A stretch of 64,000 bases of DNA from Hygrocybe punicea (Eukaryota; Basidiomycota; Agaricomycetes; Agaricales; Hygrophoraceae). The notes under the pieces were generated by a model that was given only the letters and a program-made list of their open reading frames with translations, was not told where the DNA came from and ran no database searches. Every line of letters begins with the position of its first letter. Position 1 is the first letter of the stretch. Made by a program: the position numbers and the translations under genes. Shown piece after piece: positions 1 to 10,044 of the stretch. Where the stretch lies: NCBI GenBank assembly GCA_963556145.1, contig OY744462.1, positions 3,348,001 to 3,412,000 of the forward strand, written 5' to 3'.

Positions 1-1702
1 GAGGTGACAAACATCCTTTGAGCCATAGTAGCATGTGCATGTGAAGAGTGAGACGTCCTTGTTGCTCTACCGTACCATAGTATGCCTTGGTGTTACCATA
101 AAAGCCAGAATGGTTTGATCCAACACCAAGAACATGTTTGATAAACAGTTCCACCATAAAGTGAAAGAATCTAGCACCAGCCACTGGATTTTCAGCAATA
201 AGTCTGTATCGCTCATCATATCCTCTAAGTTCTGGTGTAAAGGTTTCTTTGGTATCAGCAAAATACAAGGACATTGGATGCATGTTATCTGCAGGTGAAA
301 ATGTGATGAACCAGGAAGGTGCACCCACAAAGGACATCAAAGACCAGACTTCATTTCTCATGTATTTCTTGCTTGTGAGTGATCCTTTTACATGACTTCC
401 TACATGATCAATGTCTTTAATTAATTGGAAACATAACTTCTCTTCATCTGTTTCTGGAGTGACATGTTCACCATTTTCCATTTTTCTAGCAATGTTATTC
501 AACACGCCAAGATCAACATCCATTAATCTTTGTGAAATGTGTTCAAATTTTGCCTTTTCAGCTAATAAGTAGCCACCTGTTGTAGACTCTTTTATTTGCT
601 CATGATTGAATGCAATCAAAGGAAAGTGTGGATCTTTCTGAAACCTCTTGTCATAGTACATTAACAAGTGTCTTTTGTGTTTGATTTCAGATATGTTGCC
701 TTGAATCAGTGAGTTACCAATACAACCAAGTCCATAGGGAAACAACCATGGCATCATTTGAGGGAACAACTGAGGATTATTGTAGATGGATTGTGGATCA
801 CTCTCATGTCCAATTGCCAGGATCTTTTTATTATCCATCAAATGTTTTAAGGCAATGGCTTTGATGGCTTTGATACTTTTTGTAGAGTACTCTTCACCTG
901 TCAGACCATGAACTACAAATGGACACATGCCAGTCTCAGTTCCTTCTTCCTCTTCCATGTCATTAACAGCAGTGGCTTCTGGGTTTTTGTTGACAAAGGA
1001 TTGTCTGTACTCTACCACAACTGGTATGTCATTCTCAGGATACTGCTTCAAGTTTTCTTCTGAAATCTCCAAGTCAAAATAATCACAATGATTCAGTTTC
1101 AACCAATTCAAAGCAGTTGCAACTTTGTTTCTTCTAACAAGCAATGGTGTTCTCTCGAAATCAGACTTGGTAGGTTTGCATGGTCCAGTATAAATGAATG
1201 CAAGTACTTCATCCAACTCATCAACAGGTGGGGGTAAAATGTCATAAATCTTAGGAGTTGGATTAGAAAATGTAATGGCATTTGCTCTCATTTTGTGCAT
1301 TCCTGAAGAAACCCTGACAATGCATCTATTGTGTCTCACTCTGGCAATTAACAGTTGTTCTGCATAAGACAAGTTAGTTAATTCATTAGGAATTTGTCCA
1401 AGCCATAAACCATTTGCCAGAGACATAGCTGGGCATTTTCCTCTGACCAAAGACTTGCAACACTTCTTGCAAATGCCATGGAGATCTTCAATTATTATAG
1501 GGCTATCTGAAGATTCAATTGGATCATTTATTGAGAAGCGCTCTTTTTGAGTGATACCAGCTTGTTTCAAACAACTCAAATTCAAGCCTGTGTAGCTTTG
1601 CAATTGCAGGACTGGTGTTAATCTTCCACAGACAGCACAACCAGATTCAATAAATTTGTTAGGAGAGGCATCACTACAAAATCCTGAAATTATAATGTTG
1701 CT
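1..1702 (-). CDS. Helitron Rep/helicase protein, N-terminal part, truncated by the window edge
   Basis: The frame is open from about 1702 to base 1 with no stop, so the rest of the protein lies beyond the left edge. In order it shows Cys pairs (SGCAVCGRL, then GICKKCC near 1460), the DUF6570 signature LANGLWLGQIPNEL followed by ARVRHNRCIVRVSSG, and the Helitron_like_N signature GAPSWFITFSPADN near 340. Then comes LTLHMHMLLW at about 30-50, which carries the HUH pair of a rolling-circle Rep nuclease. The family nicks and religates single-stranded DNA for rolling-circle transposition, with the helicase C-terminal to this part. Upstream coding continues in another frame at 1690-3054, so a frameshift or intron lies near 1690-1705. 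The family assignment is secure; whether the copy is active cannot be judged. Confidence 0.9.
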
Positions 1703-3054
1703 GAAGGTGGTTCTGGAGGGAATTGGATATTGTCTCTGTATGTCTGAACAGCAACCTGATTTGTTTGTGCATGCTGCTCAGGATGATTCATGGTATGTCT
1801 TCTAACTGCATTTAATGTGTGTTGCAGATGCTTGTCATGATGATCAACTTTGAATTTTGTAACAGCTGCAAGGTTTTGTGTTGCATGCTTCTCATGATGT
1901 TCCACATGAAATTTCTGCACAGCTGCCAGATTTTGTTTGCTATGTTTCTCTGAGTTTTCACTCTGAAACTTCTGCACAGCTGCTAGATGTTGTTTGGCAT
2001 GCTTATCAGGATTTTCACTCTGAAATCTTTGTACAGCTGCCAGATTTTGTTTTGCAGGCTTGTCAGGATTTTGACTCTGAAAATTTTGTACAGCTGCCAG
2101 ATTTTGTTTTGCATGCTTCTCAGGATTTTGCAAATGAAATTTCTGTACAGCAGTCAGATTCTGTTTTGCATGCTTGTCAGGATATTGTGTTTTGAATTTT
2201 TGAACAGCTACAAGGTGTTGTTTGGAATGCTTCTCAGAATTCTGATTTTTGAATTTATTAACTGCAATGATATTTTGGGTTTTCTTGTGACTTGCAATTG
2301 CTTCTTCATAAATTAATTCAAATACTGAAATAAAAGTAGTGCAGTTGGAGCAGACATGATTCTGTATTGCAGTTTGAAGTGCTGCATGATTCATTTTTGA
2401 GTGTACAAGAATGCTATGGCTAGCTGCAATCACTTTCAAATTTGCAATGGTCAATTTTGGAGTCAACAGTTCAAATGGGTGATTTACAATTACAAGTGAC
2501 TGCTCAGATGATGATTTTAGTGAGAGAGCTTCATTTTTTGGCATGTAAGAGTGGAATTTACATTTAGCTGCATACATACTGGCATTGTCATTGGTTGAGG
2601 CAGGAATTAGTTCATGAAGTGAGAATACATTTGCCTTGCCTCCACCAATACATTCCATATGAACATTAGCACTGAAAGGTATATTGTCAGACTTGAAAAT
2701 GTCACATAATTTCGAAGTTTTATTACAAATATAGTGGGCTGACATTTGTAAAGCTAGCAAATGATACAGAACTAAGACAAACAACAGAATTGCTCCACTG
2801 GCTAATATAGGTTGTTTGGTTACATGTATTGAGTAAGCTCTAAAGTCATGTTTTCTGATCATGTTTCGAGCCAGCTGTAACTTGATCCACAAACACTTCT
2901 TAATCATTAAAATACTTGTGTGATAATGAACAGCAAAACACTCTGCTAGATTTTGCATAATCTTTGAAAATAATTGTATCAGTAATTTCACTATCTCCAC
3001 AAGAAAACTGGTAAAATTAAATAAAGCCTTACATACTTTATGAGCATGGCTCAA
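1690..3054 (-). CDS. Helitron-associated N-terminal region with a degenerate 18-19-residue repeat
   Basis: This 454-codon open frame lies directly upstream of the DUF6570 frame. The first 100 residues include a hydrophobic stretch (ILASGAILLFVLVLYHLL) that may be intron or spurious. The middle has a Cys pair (CSNC). The C-terminal 200 residues are about ten copies of an 18-19-residue unit of the type KHAKQNLAAVQKFQSENPD, rich in Lys, His and Gln. The frame ends at a TAA at 1690, where the next segment continues in another frame. The link to the Helitron is by position and shared strand. I do not recognise a known domain in the repeat, which probably forms helices that bind nucleic acid or other proteins. 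Confidence 0.6.
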   Translation of the reverse strand: MSHAHKVCKALFNFTSFLVEIVKLLIQLFSKIMQNLAECFAVHYHTSILMIKKCLWIKLQLARNMIRKHDFRAYSIHVTKQPILASGAILLFVLVLYHLLALQMSAHYICNKTSKLCDIFKSDNIPFSANVHMECIGGGKANVFSLHELIPASTNDNASMYAAKCKFHSYMPKNEALSLKSSSEQSLVIVNHPFELLTPKLTIANLKVIAASHSILVHSKMNHAALQTAIQNHVCSNCTTFISVFELIYEEAIASHKKTQNIIAVNKFKNQNSEKHSKQHLVAVQKFKTQYPDKHAKQNLTAVQKFHLQNPEKHAKQNLAAVQNFQSQNPDKPAKQNLAAVQRFQSENPDKHAKQHLAAVQKFQSENSEKHSKQNLAAVQKFHVEHHEKHATQNLAAVTKFKVDHHDKHLQHTLNAVRRHTMNHPEQHAQTNQVAVQTYRDNIQFPPEPPSATL

Positions 3055-3242
3055 ATCTTTTTCATCTTTGCAATCAAGTACAAAGTCATTGACTTTAACA
3101 TGAGTATTTGAATATCAACCTTAAGAACAAATTCTGCAGTATTTAAGCAACTATTCTTGTCTTTATGAGTAACTGTGGCTGCTTTATAGCTCAAATCACT
3201 GATTTCCCAAATAGGGGTGACTAACTTCTCATTCCAATGACT

Positions 3243-3500
3243 GCTGACCCACTCTGGGGTAGCTAGGGTGTAACCCACTGAACTGCTGACCCAACTTAGG
3301 GTAGCTGAGACATCTCTTAATCTGCTAACCCACACTGGAGTAGCCAGGATGTGATGTGTATCCTTACTTATTCTGCTAACCCACTCTGGAGTAGCCAGGA
3401 TGGAACGTGCATCCTTACAAATACTGCTCACCCACTCTGGAGTAGCCAGGATGGAATGTGCATCCTTACTTGTACTGCTAACCCAATCAGGGATAGCTAT
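3243..3500. repeat. 51-bp tandem repeat, about six units
   Basis: Units start with GCTAACCCACTCTGGAGTAG or close variants at about 3243, 3291, 3331, 3382, 3433 and 3478. The three best-conserved are 51 bp long. The minus strand is open through the array and would encode a 17-residue unit of the type ILATPEWVSSICKDA. It lies just upstream of the Helitron frame, so it may be 5' leader or coding sequence. Confidence 0.75.
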
Positions 3501-3521
3501 AGTATAACCTGCCACAAATTA

Positions 3522-4333
3522 CAGCCATTTGCATAAAGCATGACAGTAACTGGGCTTTTTTGAATCAATTGAGAAATGTGGACTTGGTAGAATTTTCAAT
3601 GCTGTTTTGTGTTTCTCATGAAGTACTGCATGGAATAATATGGTTATAGAGGGAAAGTTGTACTATTTTTGCAGGGCTATGAGGCCCTGTAATTACATTT
3701 GGACAATATCCACTGTGTAGTAAGTTGTGGATGAAATAAAAGGTAAACTAGTACTTTTTGACATCCAAAATGATATTGTCAAATTATGGCATCAAATGGA
3801 CTCCTATGAAGAGGATTGTAGGGAGAAATTTGTTCATTTTTTCAAGGGCTAGAAGTACATATACTGTGTTTTTCTTTATTTTTGTCTTTTCAGCCAATAT
3901 TACATCAGTACCATCTTTGCCTGCATTAGACTTAAAATACCACAAGAATCATAATTATGGGCTGAAAAGACAAAAATAAAGAAAAACATGGTATATGTAC
4001 TTCTAGCCCTTGAAAAAATGAACAAATTTCTCCCTACAATCCTCTTCATAGGAGTCCATTTGATGCCATAATTTGACAATATCATTTTGGATGTCAAAAA
4101 GTACTAGTTTACCTTTTATTTCATCCACAACTTACTACACAGTGGATATTGTCCAAATGTAATTACAGGGCCTCATAGCCCTGCAAAAATAGTACAACTT
4201 TCCCTCTATAACCATATTATTCCATGCAGTACTTCATGAGAAACACAAAACAGCATTGAAAATTCTACCAAGTCCACATTTCTCAATTGATTCAAAAAAG
4301 CCCAGTTACTGTCATGCTTTATGCAAATGGCTG
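3522..4333. mobile_element. Palindromic mariner-type MITE, copy 1 (812 bp)
   Basis: Two inverted arms of about 375 bp are separated by roughly 60 bp. The left end begins CAGCCATTTGCATAAAGC and the right end is its complement. TA dinucleotides lie just outside both ends (3520-3521 and 4334-4335), the Tc1/mariner target-site duplication. No transposase is encoded. The short open frames in the arms are mirror images of each other and are not genes. The same family occurs at 18177-18988 and 48970-49772. Confidence 0.85.
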
Positions 4334-4419
4334 TAAAGGAGAAATTCAATATACCAAGACACAATAACAAAAGGTTTTACCTCCATTTAATTCTGGTGTG
4401 TTGATTGTGGACCCTAATG

Positions 4420-5012
4420 CAGATATAATGTCAAAAGACTAAATTAAAGTAAACATGATATATTACCTAGTGGGCATGGAGTAAAACAACTGCAAAGAGC
4501 AGTAAAAACAATAAAAAGCAGGAAAAATCTGCTTTTTTTGTCTATAAAAAGAAAAGTTACTTGATCAAACAATGCCAAGCAATAGAGGGAACTCACATGG
4601 GATGGTGGATGTCCAATTTACACCTAAAAGTAAAGGAGTGACATCCAAAATTACCCAAAAAACAAGAAAAATACAATCTAAAAAGGTGAAAAAATGTGAA
4701 ATTTCCACATACTTTGAATGTTGACAGGGAGATTGACTATCAAATGATAGATTATGTCAAAAGATGATAATTTACACTAATAAAAGACATTACCAGTGGT
4801 CCAAGAGACAAAACAGGACCAGAAAAAAGAAAAAGTATAAAAATCCGAAGAATTTTCCACTTTTTTGTCTATAAAAGGAAAGATTATGTCAGAAATTGAC
4901 CCTGAATGGTGCAGAAACATCACCTGATCCAGTAGGCAGTTTTTCGGAGTCTAAATAAGGAAAACTCAGCTTAAACAAGCAAAAAAGGTGAAAAAAAATG
5001 AAATTTGTACAG
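4420..5012. repeat. About 300-bp degenerate tandem repeat, left part, no gene
   Basis: The block from about 4722 (gaatgttgacagggag) to 5012 matches 10045-10340 in the same orientation. Shared landmarks are ATTACCAGTGGTCC, TTTGTCTATAAAAG, ACCCTGAATGG, CACCTGATCCAG and TTTTTCGGAGTCT. A more diverged third unit is visible from about 4420. Element E1 sits exactly at the junction between two units, so this was a tandem array before insertion. AT-rich; no coding sequence seen between 4337 and 5012. Confidence 0.65.
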
Positions 5013-5640
5013 TGTGACAGCGAGTTTTGTTGTAGACCCGAAATGGGAATCTACGAAAAGGGTGATCAGCTAAGAAGTGATCAGAGGAGTTTAGTGTCTA
5101 AGTAGTCTAGTCAATCCAACCCGAATCCAGGGTTCTGGATCAGAGGGGAAGTGAAGAGGGTGGAGTACGAAGACTGATGAGACGATACGAAGCGAGGACT
5201 AAGAAATAGAACCGAAGGGATGCAATATGATATGGTGGGATGTAATATGGTGGGATGTAATAATATGATGGGATATATTATGGTTGTAGTATAAGGGTAC
5301 ATCTTTTATACTACTGGGAGAGATCCTGTGCTGTAGTAACTATGTACTACAACCGAAGGCTGTAACTGATAGGAGAGGAGTGGAGCGGAGTATAGAAGGA
5401 ATGATGCTATGTACTAAGTAACGGGAAACGAAGATATATCATATGTAACTATATACGTACTGATTCCGGGTCGTTAGAGACATCGCATCTTGAGTAGGAA
5501 CGATTCCGGAGGCGGAATCCGGAGCGGAATCGACAGAGAGATCCGGAATTGGGCAGAATCGACAATACGTGAAAGGGAATGGACGGGGACGAAGTGGGAT
5601 ATGAAGAGGATTCGGGTCCAGAGGGCCCGGAGCCTCTACA
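5013..5640 (-). repeat. E1 long terminal repeat (3' LTR on the minus strand)
   Basis: It runs from TGTGACAGCGAG to GAGCCTCTACA and so has TG...CA ends on either strand. It matches 9420-10044 with roughly ten to fifteen differences by eye, including a 3-bp indel near 5103. Most differences are transitions. Confidence 0.92.
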
Positions 5641-5979
5641 TCCGGTCAGGACTCAGATAGAGACCATCCCTGGTTGATCCATACGAAATAACGAAGATAC
5701 CAGGGTCGTGGGAATAAATGAGCAGAGGCGATGTCAAAAATGGACGGAAACGTGAGTACAACGTGAGCGGAGTCAAAGCCGGTGGGTATCGAAGCGTCGG
5801 GAGGCAGTGGTCCGGAGCTACTGAAAGAGGGTGGGGCGAAATGGCTGGATAAAGGAACAACGGTCACGTGACGGGGCAACAAATACAAACAAGAAAACTT
5901 TTCAACGCGACTTTCAACAATCTCGACAACAACCTCAACAAGCCCAACAAACCCAACAAGTATCAATACCAACACCAAG

Positions 5980-7472
5980 ATGTCGACGGAATACAACCAT
6001 TTCCTCAATACTCTCGATGCGGAAACACGGCAAGATTTCGAGAGCGCCGTGGCCGAGTTACTAGAAGTCGACGCAGCCAGAATCGATATCGTACGCGATG
6101 GATTCGAGAACGAAGCACGGCAATGGGTGGTGAGACGACGACGGGCCATGGTAAGAGATCCCGTTCCCGTAAACGGCACGGACTAACGATACCCGGCAGC
6201 GGAACTACAGAGGAATCTTGATGGAAATCCGGGACAATGGAATTGACGTGACGGAACCGAGGGATTTCTCGATGGGCGGAGAGATGGTGGTCGAGGTCGA
6301 GGAATGGTTGCGGAATCGTGAGGAGTACAAGAAGCGGGAATGGGAAGAGGCTGTGCGTCGGGAAGTCGAGGAAGCGTCACGTTTGCAGGAGGAGAAGGAG
6401 GAGGAAAATAGGAGGGCAGAAGCGAGGAAACAACGGGTCGAGGAGGTGGAAAGGATTGAGCGGAAACGGACGGAGGAATCGCGTCAATACGAAGAGGAGA
6501 TGAATAGGAGGGCGGAGGCGGAGAAGCGGATCGAGGAGGTGGAAAGGGCGAAGGCGGCAGAGGCAGCAAAAAGGGATAATGCAGCCGCGGAAAGGGACCG
6601 GGAGGAAACCGCACAAACCAGCCATCACGGAAGCGAGGACGAGGAGGACACCTGGTCCAATCAGCAACTTTGAAAATACGAAAGACTCCAAGTACTGAAC
6701 GCGATCAAAAACAAAAAGCTCAACCGGGATAAGAGGGTCACCTGGGACGACGAGACCGTTCACGGGGACTACAACAGCGGCAACGATTTCTCGAATGCGA
6801 GCGGGAACGAGGACGCGGAACCGAAGGGAAAGATTCCGGGGGTAAGTGATATCTCGCGGACTCGTATATCCGTTGTGCCTAACTAATCCGTAGTATATGC
6901 AGTTGTTTTGGATCCGGCAATGCGATGCGTGCGTGACCGCCAACGCGGTTTGTCGCGGAATTGAGGGATACACGTGCGATCGGTGCAAAAGACTTAAACG
7001 ACGTTGCAGATTGTCGACGAAGGGACCGGCCACCGGATCCGGAAAAGCGGACAAGAAAGGGAAGGCGAAGGCAGGTAGTCCAAAGAGGAAAATCGTCACG
7101 AAGAAAATACCAAAGCCCGTGAGGAAGCCTAGGTTGCGGACCGGAGAGGCGTCGACGAGTAAGCGGACGTTGACCGACGTCGAACCGGATACGGAATCGG
7201 AGCAGGATGAAGGGAGATGAGGAAATCCGTTCAAGCACCCGCGGATCGGAGCCGGAATCAACGACCACGTCCGGGCAGTGCGCAAAATGGCGACGGAAAC
7301 GCAGAGGGAGATATCGACGATCGCGGACGGCCTTTCTGAATACATCGCAGAGGTCCACACCAAGCTAACCCATTGGACGAAGGAGCTAAATCAACTACGC
7401 ACGAACCAGGCCCATATCCTGGGTCAACTCGACCTAATCGACACCAAACTCGACGAAGGGAGAAGGGAATAA
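5980..7472 (+). CDS. Antisense accessory gene of E1: coiled-coil protein with Zn2Cys6 motif
   Basis: Exon a is 5980-6150 from an ATG (MSTEYNHFL...). A 49-nt intron (GTAAGA...GGCAG) leads to exon b, 6200-6841, which is a long charged coiled coil rich in Glu, Arg and Lys. A GTAAGT...TAG intron with a CTAAC branch site leads to exon c, about 6894-7472. Exon c holds CDACVTANAVC then CDRCKRLKRRC at 6921-7007. The spacing is C-x2-C-x6-C-x7-C-x2-C-x6-C, the Gal4-type binuclear zinc cluster with its basic run. A Lys-rich tail and a second helical stretch follow. Two in-frame TGA codons (6671 and 7218) interrupt it. The homologue in E2 keeps exon a length (171 nt), intron positions, zinc spacing and C-terminal helix. 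The function is unknown; DNA or RNA binding is inferred from the motif. Confidence 0.7.
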
Positions 7473-7544
7473 AAGGGAACGGACGGAAAGGGAAAACAGA
7501 ATGCGGGACAATGTACATAAAGAAAAATAGAGTACATGATAAAA

Positions 7545-9224
7545 CTATAAACGGAAAAGAGGGAAACGGAACGACGAGATAAGATAACCGGAATCTGGCG
7601 GTCGAGGAGGAGGACGGCACCGGAATACAACGGAAATGAAACAGGTCCGGAAAGGACAGGAAACAAAGAGAACTAGAAACAGAAATGAAAATATAAATAA
7701 ACGAGAAACGGGGACGTGAACGGAAAGCGGAACGGAGGATGAAAACGCAAAAATAGGAGACGGAAACGGGTCTATATCCCCACAAGAGTTTCTGAAAGAA
7801 GGTCGGAGGCGGAACGACGAGAGGAGGTGGAGAACTTCTTGCAAATATTCGAGCGAGGAGTCGAGGGGGCGGAGGTCCAAAATGCGATGACAAAGTATAA
7901 TGAAGACGGAAACGAGAAATAAAATAAAATCGAGAACCGGAGTGCCGACACCAACACGATCCCATATAACGGGTGTGCCGCGTGACGGGTCTAAAAACGA
8001 CGGGGTGCCCCAAGCGGGCAGAGACAGAACCGACAACAATACGGGAGCGGAAACGACGAGGGGAACCGGGAACGAAGGGGTCGACATAACGGAATCGGAA
8101 CCGGAATCAAAATCAAATAAAAGGGGTGGAATGGAGTCCGGAATGGGAACGGGTATGGAATACTCAACCAAAGTCGACGGAATCTCGATAGACGGTGATG
8201 GAGGACAATATGGTGGCAATATCGGGGATGGAATGTCTATTTCTGGAGAATCCGAGGACAATGGGAGCGGGTCCGGTATGAGTTCGTGGACGGAAACCAG
8301 AGGGGACGAAACCGGAGACGATGGGGACGAAATAGGAAACAAATTGGATAAATCGGTGACTGGCATCGATAAATTGGGAATGGGATCGGACGGGGATGGT
8401 ACGAGACTGGACGACAAAACCTGTAAACAAATAACGGTCTCGACGGGCACCGGAATGGACGGGGATGGGGAACACGATGACGGGGACGGAGTATACGAAG
8501 GACCGGAATGAACGTGGGGGACGGAACGAACAACAGTGGGCAGGATTGAGGTCGGAATCGGGACCGGAGATGACAAAGCTATGACGGGTGGGGGACTGGG
8601 ACCGGAATCGGGACTAGAGATAGTAACGGCAAGGGAAGGGGATTTCGGAACGGAGCAATAACCGGAAAGTAGGAATAAGGCGGCATCGTGGAAAACGTCG
8701 AGTGGGTATGGATCGTCGTGGTAATGGTCGGGAAGAAGGTAATGGAGGCGTTCTTCAATACGTAGACGAAGGTCTGAGTCGAATCTGTCGGCAAAGTATG
8801 TGTTCCGTTGCTTATCCGATAGACGGCCGTTGTCAAACAAGACACCGGAAACGAGTATGAAATCCCGGAAATATTGTCCTAAGTCCGCTTTGTTCTCTAT
8901 ACCGTAAGCCAATTGTCGTCGCATAAGTTGATCGAGATCCGAGATCGTGTACCGGATGGAATCCGTAGCACCGGGATAAAAGTCGAAGACGGCACATCGG
9001 AAAGCGATGAAGTCTTTAGCGGAAGCGGCAGGAAGTGTCGACCAGAGTTCGTAATCGTTGTTGTTGAGGTACCGTAGCATGTAGCGAATCTTCAAAGCGT
9101 CCATGAGTCCACAATCGGAACCGAGTATGTCAATTTCGTCGAAGAAGCGGGGAAGGTCGAGTTCGTTTCCGTCGAATGTCGGGGCTGAGGGATCACCTCG
9201 GAGAGGCATGAATCTGTACGTCAT
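7545..9224 (-). CDS. Gag-like protein of E1
   Basis: An uninterrupted 559-codon frame starts at the ATG at 9222-9224. The first 180 residues are a retrotransposon capsid-type region (PTFDGNELDLPRFFDEID, then LDQLMRRQLAYGIENKADL, then FLLSGYC). They align with the gag of E2 at 31116-31628 (FDGNPLNLKRFFDQVDLL). The rest is Ser/Pro-rich low-complexity sequence with no zinc knuckle, and no protease follows. It converges on the antisense gene with 72 bp between the stops. The start could lie slightly further upstream, since the frame is open above the ATG. That this frame has no stop while E2 has many suggests a younger or less mutated copy. Confidence 0.75.
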   Translation of the reverse strand: MTYRFMPLRGDPSAPTFDGNELDLPRFFDEIDILGSDCGLMDALKIRYMLRYLNNNDYELWSTLPAASAKDFIAFRCAVFDFYPGATDSIRYTISDLDQLMRRQLAYGIENKADLGQYFRDFILVSGVLFDNGRLSDKQRNTYFADRFDSDLRLRIEERLHYLLPDHYHDDPYPLDVFHDAALFLLSGYCSVPKSPSLAVTISSPDSGPSPPPVIALSSPVPIPTSILPTVVRSVPHVHSGPSYTPSPSSCSPSPSIPVPVETVICLQVLSSSLVPSPSDPIPNLSMPVTDLSNLFPISSPSSPVSSPLVSVHELIPDPLPLSSDSPEIDIPSPILPPYCPPSPSIEIPSTLVEYSIPVPIPDSIPPLLFDFDSGSDSVMSTPSFPVPLVVSAPVLLSVLSLPAWGTPSFLDPSRGTPVIWDRVGVGTPVLDFILFLVSVFIILCHRILDLRPLDSSLEYLQEVLHLLSSFRLRPSFRNSCGDIDPFPSPIFAFSSSVPLSVHVPVSRLFIFSFLFLVLFVSCPFRTCFISVVFRCRPPPRPPDSGYLISSFRFPLFRL

Positions 9225-9400
9225 ATCGGGAATGTCTAAATCGGGATGCGGGTCGGAAAGCGGGTCGGGTTGAGGAGGTTCGAGGTCGAGGTCGAAGTCG
9301 TAAGCGGGGCTGAGCGATTAGAGTCGGGAACAAAAGAGAAATGTCATGAAAGTCCAACCCGACGGTGGGGAGGATATGAAAGGACAGAAAGAAATAAACT

Positions 9401-9417
9401 CCTCGCGGTGGGCTCCA
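9401..9417 (-). promoter_or_regulatory. Primer binding site of E1
   Basis: On the minus strand the sequence 2 nt inside the 5' LTR is TGGAGCCCACCGCGAGG. It starts with TGG, as expected for pairing with a tRNA 3' CCA. The identical sequence sits at the same distance from the LTR in E2. I cannot name the tRNA without a search. Confidence 0.7.
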
Positions 9418-9419
9418 GT

Positions 9420-10044
9420 TGTGACGGCGAGTTCTGTTGTAGACCCAAAATGGGAATCTACGAAAAGGGTGATCAGCTAAGAAGTGATCAGAGGAGTTTA
9501 GTGTCTAAGTCTAGTCAATCCAACCTGAATCCAGGGTTCTGGTTCAGAGGGGAAGTGAAGAGGGTGGAGTACGAAGACTGATGAGACGATACGAAGCGAG
9601 GACTAAGAAATAGAACCGAAGGGATGCAATATGATATGGTGGGATGTAATATGGTGGGATGTAATAATATGATGGGATATATTATGGTTGTAGTATAAGG
9701 GTACATCTTTTATACTACTGGGAGAGATCCTGTGCTGTAGTAACTATGTACTACAACCGAAGGCTGTAACTGATAGGAGAGGAGTGGAGCGGAGTATAGA
9801 AGGAATGATGCTATGTACTAAGTAACGGGAAACGAAGATATATCATATGTAACTATATACGTACTGATTCCGGGTCGTTAGAGACATCGCATCTTGAGTA
9901 GGAACGATTCCGGAGGCGGAATCCGGAGTGGAATCGACAGAGAGAACCGGAATCGGGCGGAATCGACAATACGTGAAAGGGAATGGACGGGGATGAAGTG
10001 GGATATGAAGAGGATTCGGGTCCAGAGGGCCCGGAGCCTCTACA
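9420..10044 (-). repeat. E1 long terminal repeat (5' LTR on the minus strand)
   Basis: Direct copy of 5013-5640, starting TGTGACGGCGAG and ending CTCTACA. It should hold the promoter for minus-strand gag transcription. I could not place a TATA box with confidence. Confidence 0.92.

Larger units (their letters stand above)
5013..10044 (-). mobile_element. Gypsy-type LTR element E1, pol-less derivative with an antisense gene
   Basis: The element is bounded by two direct LTRs of about 626 bp. ACAG lies immediately outside both ends (5009-5012 and 10045-10048), a 4-bp target duplication. Reading on the minus strand gives 5' LTR, primer binding site, gag, and then, after a 70-bp gap, an oppositely oriented two- to three-exon gene next to the 3' LTR. 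Protease, reverse transcriptase and integrase are absent, so the element must be mobilised by a relative such as E2. E2 has the same primer binding site, a homologous gag and a homologous antisense gene. The internal region is GC-richer than its surroundings. Confidence 0.88.

Noticed and set aside
3758..4097. Conserved small protein MTSKMILSNYG... encoded twice
   Set aside because: The two copies are the two arms of one palindromic MITE read on opposite strands, so identity reflects the inverted repeat and not selection on a protein.
6183..8511. Other long frames overlapping the E1 gag and antisense gene
   Set aside because: They are Pro/Ser/Phe- or Glu/Gly-rich shadows on the opposite strand or in other frames. 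They lack the conserved motifs and splice signals of the chosen genes.
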